DNA of 64,000 bases, from contig JAQFWX010000001.1 of assembly GCA_027605045.1 (NCBI GenBank), forward strand, positions 496,001 to 560,000, written 5' to 3'. Shown here piece by piece: positions 44,129-55,768 of the stretch. The translations under genes were made by a program, and so were the position numbers. Within the stretch, counting starts at the first letter, position 1. Each line of letters starts with the position of its first letter. The stretch is from Phallus indusiatus (lineage: Eukaryota; Basidiomycota; Agaricomycetes; Phallales; Phallaceae). Below the pieces are notes generated by a model. That model did no database searches, was not told the origin of the DNA, and saw nothing but the letters and a program-made list of their open reading frames with translations.

Positions 44129-45035
44129 ACGTCTCACCGATAGTGTCAAAATCGTCCTCAGCGCCCGCTTTTTAGCTTCTGTCCTAATTTCCTCCCAAAC
44201 GTGATTGAGATTCCTCGTCTTTTTGTTTCGATATTGTCACTGCAGCTTATTGAAGTGTTTCTACATAATTTTTTTTTATTATAGCATACTATGTTCTTGA
44301 GTTCGATGCTAAATTTGCTTGCCAGAGCCAAACAATGAACTATGCATTTTCATCATGGTAAATATACGGAATCTGCGAAAACTTGTAATAACTTAACGTA
44401 TGCTTTGTCGTCCAGATGATACAATCTTATCTCAGTCACCGTGGTTGAATACAAACTCGATTGGTTTCGTATTGGGGGCGTGGGTCACAAGTCTAGGGTT
44501 TAAGATATAGGGCTATAACTCTCATCACAATACACGAACCGGGTATCTGTATATTTCAAGGGGTGTTATACAAATGTGATAACGATACTTGGGCGCATAT
44601 CCTGAGCAGTTCATGATGACCACATAGTGCTGATGTTGTCCGACTAGCACTTCTCTTGATCCCGGAGTACATATCGTTGAGAGATGAAAGGAATGACATC
44701 ATCAGAATAGTCTTCCAAGCGGCGAACGTTGATACAAAGTTTAAGATTGACTGACAGCGTCTCTGATAATACACGAGCTAAAGATTTGTATCAGACCATG
44801 ACAGTGTGCCGAAGCGGCTATATGACCGTTGAAGGGAACTCCGTTACTTCACAGATACAAAAATGAGTATATGTATTTGAATAAATTACTTCGCGTTTAA
44901 ACCACAATTGACGATTCCATTTACGATAATGCTAGAGAAACCCATTAGAAGTTATTGTCAAATAGCCAGAGTTGTTAGTAACAAACATTGAGTAACCGTG
45001 CCAAATTACTCCGTGTGAGAGAAAGTTCTATAGTT
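44129..45035. other. Host sequence right of the LINE, no gene seen
   Basis: About 900 bases with short frames only; nothing recognised. Confidence 0.4.
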
Positions 45036-46726
45036 CTAATCCTGAACTAATTCGACGTTCATATCGTGTTCTATGTCATCAGTAACCTGCCGTTCAGGCT
45101 CAGCTAGTTCCACAACAATTGATTGGTGCACATGTTGAAGAACATTCGAAAAATGAAGTGTTGGCAGAGACAAATTGCTAGCCTCGATCTTGGCAGCATT
45201 GAGCTGGCGAAGATCCAGCGTAAAATTGGCGACCAGGATGCATGACAGGCTTAAATAGATATTAATATGGGTCGTAGACGTGATCGCAAAATGATTTACT
45301 CACGCGTTTTGAAAAGACTGTAAACCTTGAACGAGCAGGAAAATGTTTGGTGTCTAATTAAGTCAAGTAATAGTTAGTAGAGTTAGTAGTTTTAAAGGAA
45401 AAGGGGGGGGAAATTACGTTATCGGATGGAACCTGAAGAAATAATGTGGTGTTCATACATAAACTGCCTTAAACAGTGAATACTATTGTAACCTACCGAT
45501 GATGCCACAACTACAACGGTTACAGTAAAAAGAATGACAAAGCTTGTATATTGGTGCGTCATGAGCCGATCATAGCACAAAAGGTGAATCCTCACCAAAA
45601 TCTTGAAAAACCTAAAACTTCTATTACGTTTGCTCAAATGAAATATAGGAATATCGAAACTTACTCTGGGAAAGAAGTACAGAAACAAGACTATGGTAGT
45701 TGTGAATTCCAGCTTCGCGTTTCAACTTCCATGTTCCCCAGACCTTCCACAAAATAATGCCAAATACAATAATATCCGTATAAACGACACAGACATCGGC
45801 AATAAGTTCAACCAGTTTGGTTGTAGCTATCCACGTTCAATATTTCAAGTGATATTTAAAATGAACATGAAGCTTACCAGTCACCCTAATATATAGAGAT
45901 GATTGTCAACAAACGCTGCACGTTAGAAACCCTGAGTCACTGACATTACAAGACATTCGGAAAATGCTATTGTGGCTAGATATAATGCTAAGATAGTGAA
46001 ATTATGATTCTGAAGTTCAACTAACCATACAATCTTGTACTAATGCATGCAAGGAGACCAAGGAATAACGCGATAGTGAGAATTTTGCTTCCTCGACAGA
46101 TTGAATATGCCCGAGCGACCAATAAACCTGTCGCGATTATTTACCCTTGAGAATAATACATAAAGTATAAGTAAACACACACCCTGGACACCAATAAATG
46201 CCACTGTGTCGAACGTTAGTGATGTAATAACCAGCATGTTACAAGATCTTTGAAAAAAGTTGAAAGGAAACATGATCTTTCAAGCTAAGGTATCTTACCT
46301 TCCTATCTAAAACCAGGTTAGGGATGATAATAATGAAAACTTTCAGCTACGCTGAATAATTAACTCACTGTCACGTAGTTTAATGAAAATCGAAATCCAC
46401 GAGCGATCAAAAACCCATATCTTGCGAAGATATATAATATCCCCGGTGGACTGAATGGTTTAAACCATATATACTCTACTTCTCGTGAAAATTGTAGGAG
46501 AAGATCATAAAACAGGAGGACTGATCCTTTGTTTAATAATTCTCTTCCTCTAATCTAAATTGCTCACCAAGGGTACTGATAATGATCCAAGTAAGGGTGT
46601 AACTAATCTTTACAATCAGTATACACAATCAATAATGGGTGCAGAAAGAAACACATACCCTATAAAAGCGTTATCGATAGAAGCATCCATAATTGCGGTT
46701 GTTGTGCTAATGTTGGCGCTGTTCAT
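45036..46726 (-). CDS. DUF6533-type multi-pass membrane protein, copy C
   Basis: Third paralogue of the family at 8.2 and 26.1 kb; function unknown. Start MNSANISTTTAIMDASIDNA at 46726. The following exon carries SREVEYIWFKPFSPPGILYIFARYGFLIARG (DUF6533 signature). Membrane segments follow (FIGVQGVCLLILYVLFS and others), then the conserved WGTWKLKREAG-type cytosolic motif (about 45,700). The tail (LRQLNAAKIEASNLSLPTLHFSN, VLQHVHQSIVVELAEPERQV) ends NVELVQD at 45036. Its tail is closest to copy A in the KIEASN segment. It sits on the other side of the transposon block from copies A and B. Exon limits in the middle are not fully settled. Confidence 0.66.
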
Positions 46727-48721
46727 GTTGTTAACCGGAGGTAGTTATTGGAATTGAGAGTTAAGTTTTCATCCATATAGCCTTTTAAATACCATCCACG
46801 ATGTCTATTAATAACATTAGGCATTGTTCCCTTCTTCGAGATCCGAAATATTGGGGTGAACCATTCTTCTTAGGGTGAAATGGGACCTGAAAAAAGGTGT
46901 AATATGTATCCAGTTGGTCGGGGCATCTTCAACTCCGAATTCAGTAGGCACTATATGTTTAATACTTTTAAGTCATTACCAGCAGGACAACAATGCCTTT
47001 CCCTGATTTCTGTTATCGAATGAAATGATAATTTCCTTGGAAGGATTGCGCCCCAATGCGTTCCGTGTAAATTTGATTGCAGGGCATTATTAGGCACCTG
47101 ATTAAAGTATGCAGCCTTTAGTAATTTTAGTAATGTTGAGGAAATAAAGAACAGAACACCAACACTTAGCTAACCAATAGCGGAAGCACACTAGTAATTG
47201 CATGATGTCCGTATCGGAACACACGGAATTTTTAATTTTGCAACGACTCATAATCGTTGTTATTCACTTGCATTTTGCAAATCATCTGCTGAATGACACG
47301 ATCTGAAGCTGTCAGGTAATTGTTGCTATAGTATTCGGCATCGCCGCCGTGCGACGGGTTTGATCGTTATGGTTGATTCATAAGATTTTGAAGTGTAGAT
47401 TTCGTAAATGAAGAAGCATTCCATCCGATATTGGATGAGCTGTCGAAGTCCGTGAGTCCCGATGATGCCTTATGTAAATGATCGATGTTTGTCGACACTG
47501 ACTTATTCCCGCCAGAGGTCAAGCCATAAACCAACCTTTTACTGAACACGGTGAACAGTAGGAATTTGCCATCGCCGATATCATTCGGATATTCAATTTG
47601 ACTCCGATCCATTGAGGTCCAAATGAAAGTCCTTCCCGGGAGAAAGGGGTAGACTTTGAACTTGGTATTCCAAAATGAAGTCTGGGTCTCAGTCCTATCC
47701 GTTCATAACCATCGCGCATCAAAACACAGGTCTGGCACATCTATGAGTAGAGACAATAGGTGATGGAAAATGTGATACAAACGTGCGGGCGGTGCTCGGG
47801 AGCACATGCTGAAGATTTGTGATTGCATCATTCGGATTTCTTGGCAAAATGTATTGACTGGCTCACTTGGTGCGGATGACACTGCCAGCGCTATATCCGT
47901 TCTATAACTTTTTTAAGTGTTGAACGTTGATTTTTCAAAGATAAAAATAACAGACAGCGTACGAACCAACCGTAATACCACCACCCTTCCACTCAGAGTT
48001 ACCCGACTCAGGTTATCCCTTTCTCAGGTTGTGTCAATTGGGTAAACTGAAAACATTATCGCATTCCTAGGCGAGAGTCATCTCCTTCTGTAAAAAATGA
48101 ATGAGATAAAAGATAATAAACTTTGTGATAATGTAATGGAATGCTGACATTTTCTGAGACAGATCTTGAGAGCTTTGCATTTTTGTCGCCTCAATTGAGC
48201 GCGGTGACCGTGCGGCCGGTAGTAAAGTCGAACGTCAACGTCTCTGAGCAGAACGGGAGGAAGCAGGAATATCAGACCATTGCTTTGAGCATTGTTGCTG
48301 GACACGCTTTGGAAGGCCATCCTACGTCGTTGCGACTAATGGACATGGACTCCCGGACGCGGGAGAGGTTTATCATACAATGCTGACAAATACTCGGAAT
48401 TGACCGCGGAGCTTTGACCAAGCCCCACTGACATCTTTTAAGCATTCTTAAGAGCTCAAGATCTCACTCGATCCGAATTTCTTTCAAGGATGTAGTACGA
48501 TAAGAAGCAACCAGCAGAGCTTTTTTCAAGTGCGCTGAACAGTTGTCACGAGACAAAGGCAGTCGCGACTCTTTTACACGTGCAACGAACAGAAGCTCCT
48601 AATTACAGAGTCATATTTGAAGGATAAAGTTTGGTCTTGGAAGATATAAATAAATATCCCTCGTTCCAAGAGAATAAATTGCAAAGGAAGATATAATAAA
48701 TATAAAGCTTCAAAATAGTCC
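46727..48721. other. Gene-poor stretch
   Basis: About 2 kb with no recognised gene. The longest reasonable frame (47367-47612, minus; about 110 codons open from 47702) reads FLLFTVFSKRLVYGLTSGGN and similar without a known motif. It may be a piece of an unknown or decayed gene. A plus-strand frame at 48141-48386 is equally unassigned. Confidence 0.35.
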
Positions 48722-50214
48722 TTAATCATCGCAGTCGTCTCCGCCGTCAGGGCAATGACTGAAATCGACTGAGCTAAACGGTACAGGAATAGATCACTGG
48801 TGACTAGTGACTTACGGAATAATGGTTTCAGTCGTACCAGGATCGGTTGACAAGTGTGGGAAAGGACGAAAGAGGCAAGCTTTCTCAACATCAGCGCGAC
48901 TCTTCGTAGCAGGGTAACTGGAACACATAAATAATCCACGATCATCAATCAATAAAGAAAATAAAACACGTACGTAGCAGGCTTAGCAACGGGAGGAGCG
49001 GCTGGGGGTATAACTACGGAGCAGTCAACCAATTTATGGACATCCTGAGCAATGACGGCGACTTTGGCCATTGCAGCGGCGAAAGCTTTGCTCATCTTTT
49101 CCTGCTCGTTGATGAACCCTTGCCAGGTGCATGCTGTTCTGTGGTCTAGAAAAAACGCAATGCGGATAGGTATATGTAATTATAATCACATTTTCAAAAT
49201 AAACAGCTTACCACGAGCAATAGCAAAGTCAGATTGCAGACGCAATTCACCAACACTTTCATCCTCGCCGACAGGGAGGGGAGACAAAGCTTCACCTATC
49301 GATGTCGTGCGGATTGATGGATATCAATTGGAAAACTGAATGATCTACTCACCCTGGTTGCCTCCGGTTCCGGGATATCCAACCCCTTTCAAAAGAACTT
49401 CAAGATAAAACTGTGTATCGAACGTGAAAGGGGTGGTATCGAATGGTGCAGCTTTCAGAGTGGGGTCAACATGGTCAGCACGAGCGATAGTGTGGGAAGC
49501 CAGAAGCGCAACGATTTCATGAGGTTTAAATCCTCCCCCATCGGCAAAACGGGCAAAGATTTTGTCGACGGGGTCTTGCGGTTCGGGGACAAGGCCAATT
49601 GGACTTGGTGCGGTAGCATTGGGACGACCAGCTAGAAATTGGATGCGCGGTGCACCAGGACAGTTGGTAATACCGACGGCGCCAGCAAATTGTACAAGGT
49701 CTCCGGCAGAGATTGTGTTATATTTTTGCAGGAAAGGGAGAAGCGCGGAGATAGAGTCGTTAATGCCGAGGTTGGCGGGGTAGTTTGCTTCGATGTCCGG
49801 GAAAACTAGGACTGAACCGTCCGCTCCCCCACCCGGAAATGTTCCTTCGTGTTCAAGTGAACTCGAATATCCGATCGCATCATCTAAAAACGGTCAACCT
49901 CAGGTTTAGATAATGTATCTCTGGGACTTACGAAAAGTCAAGCGGAGAACCTCGTGAACATCTTCACTGCATTCTTTATCAAACCTAGTAGTCCATGTTA
50001 ATATAAAAAAAAACCTTGTCATAAAAGAGATGCGGTACAAGTTGGCTTGGAGATCATCACGCAAAGCGAAGAAGGCGCAGCAGGCATCATGAGGAGCCCT
50101 ATTTCCATCAGGGCATTGAATGAGCCCGTCACTTTCAACGACTTGACCTGTGAAGGTAGACGCAAGAAAAGAAGCCTTTGATAGGAGGTCAACGAGACCA
50201 GATACTGACAACAT
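48722..50214 (-). CDS. mnp: Class II fungal peroxidase, manganese peroxidase type
   Basis: Secreted haem peroxidase of the lignin-degrading class; oxidises Mn(II) to Mn(III). Many short introns. Visible parts: [26 protein letters not shown], then [12 protein letters not shown] joined across an intron (49884-49931) to [24 protein letters not shown]. Distal Arg and His and the two manganese-ligand glutamates (ExxxE) are present. [17 protein letters not shown] supplies the proximal His and the third ligand, Asp. The position of the surface tryptophan of lignin/versatile peroxidases (before LLASH) is Ala, so this is an Mn-dependent enzyme. A perfect donor after TETIIP leads to a last exon [11 protein letters not shown] (stop 48722), giving the extra C-terminal disulfide of manganese peroxidases. 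The N-terminal signal ([19 protein letters not shown]) is weak, so the start is uncertain. Confidence 0.87.
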
Positions 50215-50349
50215 GGTCGTGGTATGAGGGAAGGTGTGTTAGTGGTAAGGTGGGCTTAGACGATTTGGGTTTGATTAGACGACAAATTATGTGTAGGAGA
50301 GATAGCACGACGGGCGCAGTGCTCGGACAACATCAGGTCGATCTGAGCG

Positions 50350-50357
50350 TTTATATA
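50350..50357 (-). promoter_or_regulatory. TATA box of the manganese peroxidase gene
   Basis: TATATAAA on the minus strand, 136 bases before the ATG at 50214. Confidence 0.45.
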
Positions 50358-52929
50358 TGTAGTTAGTATACCAAAATCTGGAACCTAATATCACAGCTTC
50401 GGTAAAACAAACAGGAATTCGGTCGCGCTGCCCTACATGGCCGTGTTCCTCCTATTAGCGGGGTCCATCAAAAAGGTTATAGATTGAGATCGAGGAAACT
50501 TAATGACTCGGACGCTGTAACGTAAGGCCTAACCAATTCTAGGCCACACAAACTGTATCAAAATCTCCATATCGAGCGTCATATAGAGTTTTCAACTGAT
50601 GGGCTATTTCAAAATTTTTGGTTAGATTTGAACTCGCGCGCTACCAAGTTGGAGTGAACATACTAGTATCACTACCCGAGGGCGGTGAACTTGGCCGGCC
50701 GGAACTATTTTGCTCATATATGCATCCCTTTGTTCGTTTGAACACAATAAATCTCAGAGACATTTTGAACATAGCTTTGGGGGACTGGAGTACAAAAGAA
50801 GAGGACCGGCGATGGTGGATCCCGATATACGAACCAAAACGATCCTGCCTTGACCGGAGACAGTGAAGCCGATACCAACTTCAAATTCACCGTCATTACA
50901 TACTTATGGACGAAGAAAATAGAAAAGTCTTTAAATCGCTCACGTGAAGCAAGATGCCATGGCGGAACTGAAAAGAGGATATTTGGATCCCCATCTCATT
51001 GGAACGTTTCACGGGGGTGATGACTTGTGATAGCAGGCTGTGTAGGCCCCAGGGTCAAAATTAAAATGCTTTGAATGGTTTCATCACCGAACGGCCCAAA
51101 ACGGGCGCACGGTGTTCTACAGCTTGTACTAGTATGGTGTCCTTGAACGTTTTAGGGAAGCTAAAATAACACTATTTGACCAAAGTTCGCACGTGTTCCA
51201 CGTATGGTTAGGACTACTAAGTATTGAAATGAAGAAATGATCAATTTTTGTGAGGTATTGCATATACTTGAAGTCCACAACGAAAAGGCAACGTACATAG
51301 AGGCGTGTCCGGTGAGGGCTAGTAAGGGCCCGGCTGACCTTAGTCCGCGGTCATTCCAAGACTTCTCAATTTATTGTCCTGTTCGTTGTGACTCATGTGC
51401 GTTGAATATTGCCAAAAAGTCTAACGCTTAATAAAAGGGTGAAGAATAAAATGAAGTTTGTACCTACTTTGTATGGCTTAGTAGAGCGCCATAAGTGGAT
51501 ATTGAAATTGAGGTCAGGGTGGTCATCAATTCAAACTGTTCATCATATGAACATATATGAACATTTTGACAGACATTCATAATACATGGAGCTTACCCCA
51601 GCTGGCACCGGTGACATTGATCCACCACATTGTTATTAGGTTTGATGCAGATCTTTAGTCTTAGCTCTGAATTTGAATAGGCTTTCAGCACTGCCTCACA
51701 AGCGGTCACGAATCCATCGATGGTTTTCAATATTAGCCCTAGTATTGTTCTGTCCCTCAGGCCGCCTGACGCGCCCTTTGCAAGTGTAATGAAACTTTTT
51801 ATTACTTCTAAGTAAGCCATATCCAATAGGATCAACATTGACGGAAACTCATCTTTGTTTTGGTTGGAAGATTTGGATTAGAACGATACCGTAATTTAGC
51901 AAAAGAGCTTGGCGTGTCGCCGCCCATAAGATCCAGGTACATTGTAAATTCGACCGCGTCAAGATTTCAAACGGAGCTTGAATAAGCATCTAAAAAAAAG
52001 CCTCATTTCATCTCTACTGTCTTCCACGCTTATTTTGGCAATTTTCGATGTGGAAGATGTCGGAGAGGAGATATATGGGAACTTGGGAACTAGTTTGGTT
52101 TGGCAGAGTTTCAAAGTTGAGTAGGAGTAGTAGAATTTAAGGGAATTGGGTGCGCAATGTTTCCGTTGGTTGAAATATTCTTTTTAATTTTATCTGCTTA
52201 TCTAGATTTTAACCTCATTTTTGGTTTTATATTTACCAGAAACATGTTGTTAGTTTTTGTGTTTCAATATACCAGGTTTTCAGAATATGTACTTCGCCGG
52301 TTCGTTTCTAGCTTAGTGAAGTAGTGAAGTAGTCCTAAAACGCACTGAAAAGGATGGCCACAATTTCCACGAAATCGCTAAGATTTTATTTCCTGCTGAA
52401 TATTATCTATCATAAAAATTGATTAACTTTCTTTACTTTGACTTCGGAGACTTTTTTGGCAGTGAATACGCTAGGCATACATTTAGACTCAAAAACCTAG
52501 CGCAAACTTTGAATCACGTGACTTTCCGTCTCAGTAAATTAGGTTTTTTTTTATACCAATAACGCTACAAATCTAATTTTAGTAATAGATGCAAATTTGG
52601 AGGACATCTGTGATATCAGTGTGCCTGGAATTTTCCGGGTTTCTAGGAGCTTTTGTGGAAGTTGTGTAAACATGATTATCCCGTGCAACGCTCGTCCGAC
52701 ATGCCCATGTCAATGTCATTGTGCAATACACACGAACACAATCAGCGGGTTTAGGTACAAAATAATTTACAATTTTCGAAAAATGCTACCCCCTTAAGCG
52801 AAAGCATTTGCTCCAAGCCCGTGTGAACCAAAGGTTCAGCGGCTTGCGCCGAACCTAATCTCTAGCTATAGGTTGATGTGCAATCAAGTCGGTTCATTTA
52901 CTAGTAAAATGATTGCATATACTCATAAC
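50358..52929. other. Gene-poor stretch upstream of the peroxidase
   Basis: About 2.6 kb. Frames such as 51593-51838 (minus) and 51237-51431 (plus) carry no motif I recognise. AT-rich, no clear repeat. Confidence 0.4.
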
Positions 52930-53170
52930 GAGTCAGACAGTGACGTTGCAGATGGAATTGATTTTCCAACTTAAAAATTCATTGTGGGTACACTTATGCC
53001 CAGGGTCTGGATGTACTAGCTTCAGAGTCGATGTGTATTAACGCTTAAGCTTATAGCTTCAAGTGATGTCAGTTGAATTTATGTAGTTGAGAAACGTCAG
53101 ACCTCCATCTTCGAAACAAAAAGAACGATTGACAGGTAATTCATATTATCAATATTCAGTTATGCTATAT
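52930..53170 (+). pseudogene. Decayed 3' fragment of the decarboxylase-fold gene
   Basis: The stretch from GAGTCAGACAGTGACGTTGC to about 53033 aligns with 22768-22870, the end of the gene at 21919-22878, at roughly three bases in four by eye. GCAGATGG..TT.ATTTTCCAA, TGTGGG, CAGGGT and TTC.GAG.CGATG are shared. An in-frame TAA and an indel destroy the reading frame. The likeness resumes in the 3' flank: GACAGGT followed by ATTC.GTTATGCTATA (53131-53169) matches 22909-22957. It is therefore a piece of duplicated genomic DNA, not a processed copy. Confidence 0.75.
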
Positions 53171-53494
53171 CCAGACGAGCCGAACACTGAACGATTCGTC
53201 CGAACTCGACCTTACTCTTATCTTTTGTTGGCAGTAAAAGTAAAGACGTATACATCAGAACCATAAGGAGAATTAAATCCAAACCAAACGGGTAAATCAG
53301 GTAAAGAAGAAAAAAAAATATCCTTTCACGACGACAGAAAAGTTCGAGATGAAGAAAATGAAAAAATAGTGAGGGATATAAAAAAAAGTCCGTCAAGTAA
53401 TGGGAGAATCGTGTCCAAGGATATAGAAAAGCATTAGCACCAGTTATCCATATTTGGATTTTCGGTTAGCATTCTAGAATCCATTATCATCACT
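53171..53494. other. Intergenic, no gene seen
   Basis: 3' flank of the GPI glycoprotein gene; purine-rich on the plus strand. Nothing recognised. Confidence 0.35.
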
Positions 53495-54984
53495 TTAAAG
53501 CAAGACAGCACCAATACCAGCCATAACACCCATTAAACCAATCGAAGCGGATAAGGTCATGGCACCGCTGGTATTGGTGTTAGCAGCACCAGCTGCGGAA
53601 CCGGATCTCGAGCCGGTGGCGCCGGAAGTGCCGGTTGCACCAGGAGCTCCGGTTGTTGTAGCACCATGTGACTGCAAAGGCGATGAAGGCGACGGAGATG
53701 ATGACGATGATGATGATGATGAGGGTCCAGTATGTGAAAGGGAGGAGGAAGAACTTACCCCTGATGCGGAGGATGTGGCAACAGCTGCGAAGAGATCGGT
53801 CGATTGGAAGGTTTTGCAGTTGGATGAGGCAGGAATGCGAGGTGTGTATGGTGGGGGAGCAGTAAGTGACTGAGGCATCGACCAGGTCAAAGCTAAAAGG
53901 TGTATATGAGTGAAGGTGAAGGTTGACCCAATAAGATAAAACGTACTTTGGCCGTCGGATGTGTAAGTACCGACGACGTCTTGCAGGTCACCGTCACATT
54001 CCGTGAACTCGCCCTCTTGAACAGATGATGGCATGTTGTAATCGCAACCGACGAGATCGTAACGATTCTCGCAGTAGTCGGGGGAAGTGATGTTGTTGAA
54101 GCATGCTTTGAAGCAGAACTGATTGTTACCCACGAATCTAGACGAAGATATTTATTATAACGTCAAACAGAAAAGGGACAAGGAGCGTACGTGTTCCAGT
54201 TGAAAACTTGGGTTTCCTGATTGCCATTGTTCATAGCGTCGACGGTTCCGTTTGAGTAGACGACACCGCCGAGAGGGTTTCCTTGAAGATCGGCACCATG
54301 GGGGTCAAGTTCACCTCCAGAGTCAGTAGGGTCGAGGCCAATACCGGTGTTGTTGATGAACCCGACGACTTGGATGTATGCAGAAGTTTTAGTCCACTAC
54401 GTAAATGGTTAATTGCTGGACATTTTGAGAGGCAGAAGAGTATACTTGAAGACCAGTGATGGCACCTGGAGGGATAACACGTGTACCATGGGTGTCTTTT
54501 GTACAGTATGCGACGACCTTAGCTTCAACATCGCCAATCTGACCATTTACAGTTGGAGATCCCCAAAGACAAAAGTCATCCTAGATCAAAAAGCAACAGG
54601 CAAACACGAAGCGTGATTAGTGTGAGAACTACAACAACCGAAAGGGAAAAAAAAGCGTGGAAAAAAATTTACAGGGCTGTTGAAAATGAGTGTCTGGCAG
54701 TTTGAAGTAGGACCGACTGTGGTATCATTGCAAACGTTGAAACCGAACTGAGGACCACGGAGAACTGGGAATGGGTAGACTTGTTCGGGGAGGGCCGTGA
54801 TCGGGAAGTGAAGTGTTGAAAGGATGGGAGTGCCCGGAGCACCAGCGACTTGACGACGATAGAGCTCTTCGTCTGTTGGTGCTCGGGGTGCAGGAGTGAT
54901 TAAAGGGTCTTCAGCTGCAGAGACAAAAGTAAAGGAGTGGAGGGCGGCGACGAGGCCAGCGACGAAAAGTTTTGAGGAGGGCAT
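53495..54984 (-). CDS. GPI-anchored glycoprotein, macrofage-activating-glycoprotein family
   Basis: Secreted cell-wall or surface protein of a family common in basidiomycetes and annotated as macrofage activating glycoprotein; its role in the fungus is unknown. The start at 54984 gives a signal peptide (LFVAGLVAALHSFTFVSA) and then YRRQVAGAPGTPILSTLHFP, with an RR site. Later exons carry FNVCNDTTVGPTSNCQTL, DFCLWGSPTVNGQIGDVEAKVVAYCTK, GTRVIPPGAITGLQ, GIGLDPTDSGGELDPHGADLQGNPLGGVVYSNG, NQFCFKACFNN, YDLVGCDYNMPSSVQ and FTECDGDLQDVVGTYTSDGQ. The C-terminal part is a long Ser/Thr/Pro stretch (likely O-mannosylated), followed by Gly/Ala-rich repeats and a hydrophobic GPI signal (ASIGLMGVMAGIGAVLL), stop 53495. 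Six or so short introns. An upstream ATG at 55035 is less likely. Confidence 0.86.
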
Positions 54985-55768
54985 GTTTTTGGGAGGAGAA
55001 CGGGGAAGAAAAAAAAAGATATGGGAAGATGTCACGGGGCTAGGCGCTGACTTTATTTGTGGAGGAATTTAGACGCCCGACAGCTGGCAACCCGGCGGCC
55101 GGGCCAAACAATTTGCCAACAAACGGTATCGTGTCACGGTATTGGGGGTGGATGGATGAACATCTCTCTCAAGCAAATGGGAGACCTGGGCCTGAATACT
55201 ATCATGTGAACATGTGAAAGAGAAGATGGAAACGGCACTACGGCACTTCCTGTAAGCACTTTTCGATAGTTCTGCTTTGGTCCTTTGGCGTTTAATATCA
55301 TGGAATAGCGAAACATTCTGAATTATTTCAATCTAGTCCTTTATTGGCGAATAAGCTGTGGTCATTATTCTGAATTTACTTCCTATACAAGTTGATTAGA
55401 AAAAATCAGTTCCATCCTTTTTGCGATACAGTCATCGGCTCTAGATCTAGCTTCTCTTCGTTGTACGTATGAAAGATTAAGTCATGGTTTATTATTGTCA
55501 ATAGTCGCAAGTACTGATAGTACGAATCATGTTACGGTGTTGGTAACTTGGTAAGTATATTTACATAGACACGCGTAATGAGGTGCAAGAGTAATGAATC
55601 AATGAAAGACGACGTACAATTCCAGGGTCGAATAAGGCGACTTTGGGGCGACTTCCGAAAAAGTTCGAAAGCGGGACGGAAACTTTTACATAACATGTAA
55701 CGCGTAGTAACGCACTTGACGGTCACTAGCACTAACGCGCAAAAAGTCCTCATCTCCATCATCTGGCC
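54985..55768. other. Divergent promoter region
   Basis: About 780 bases between the divergent glycoprotein and F-box genes; no gene recognised. Confidence 0.4.
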
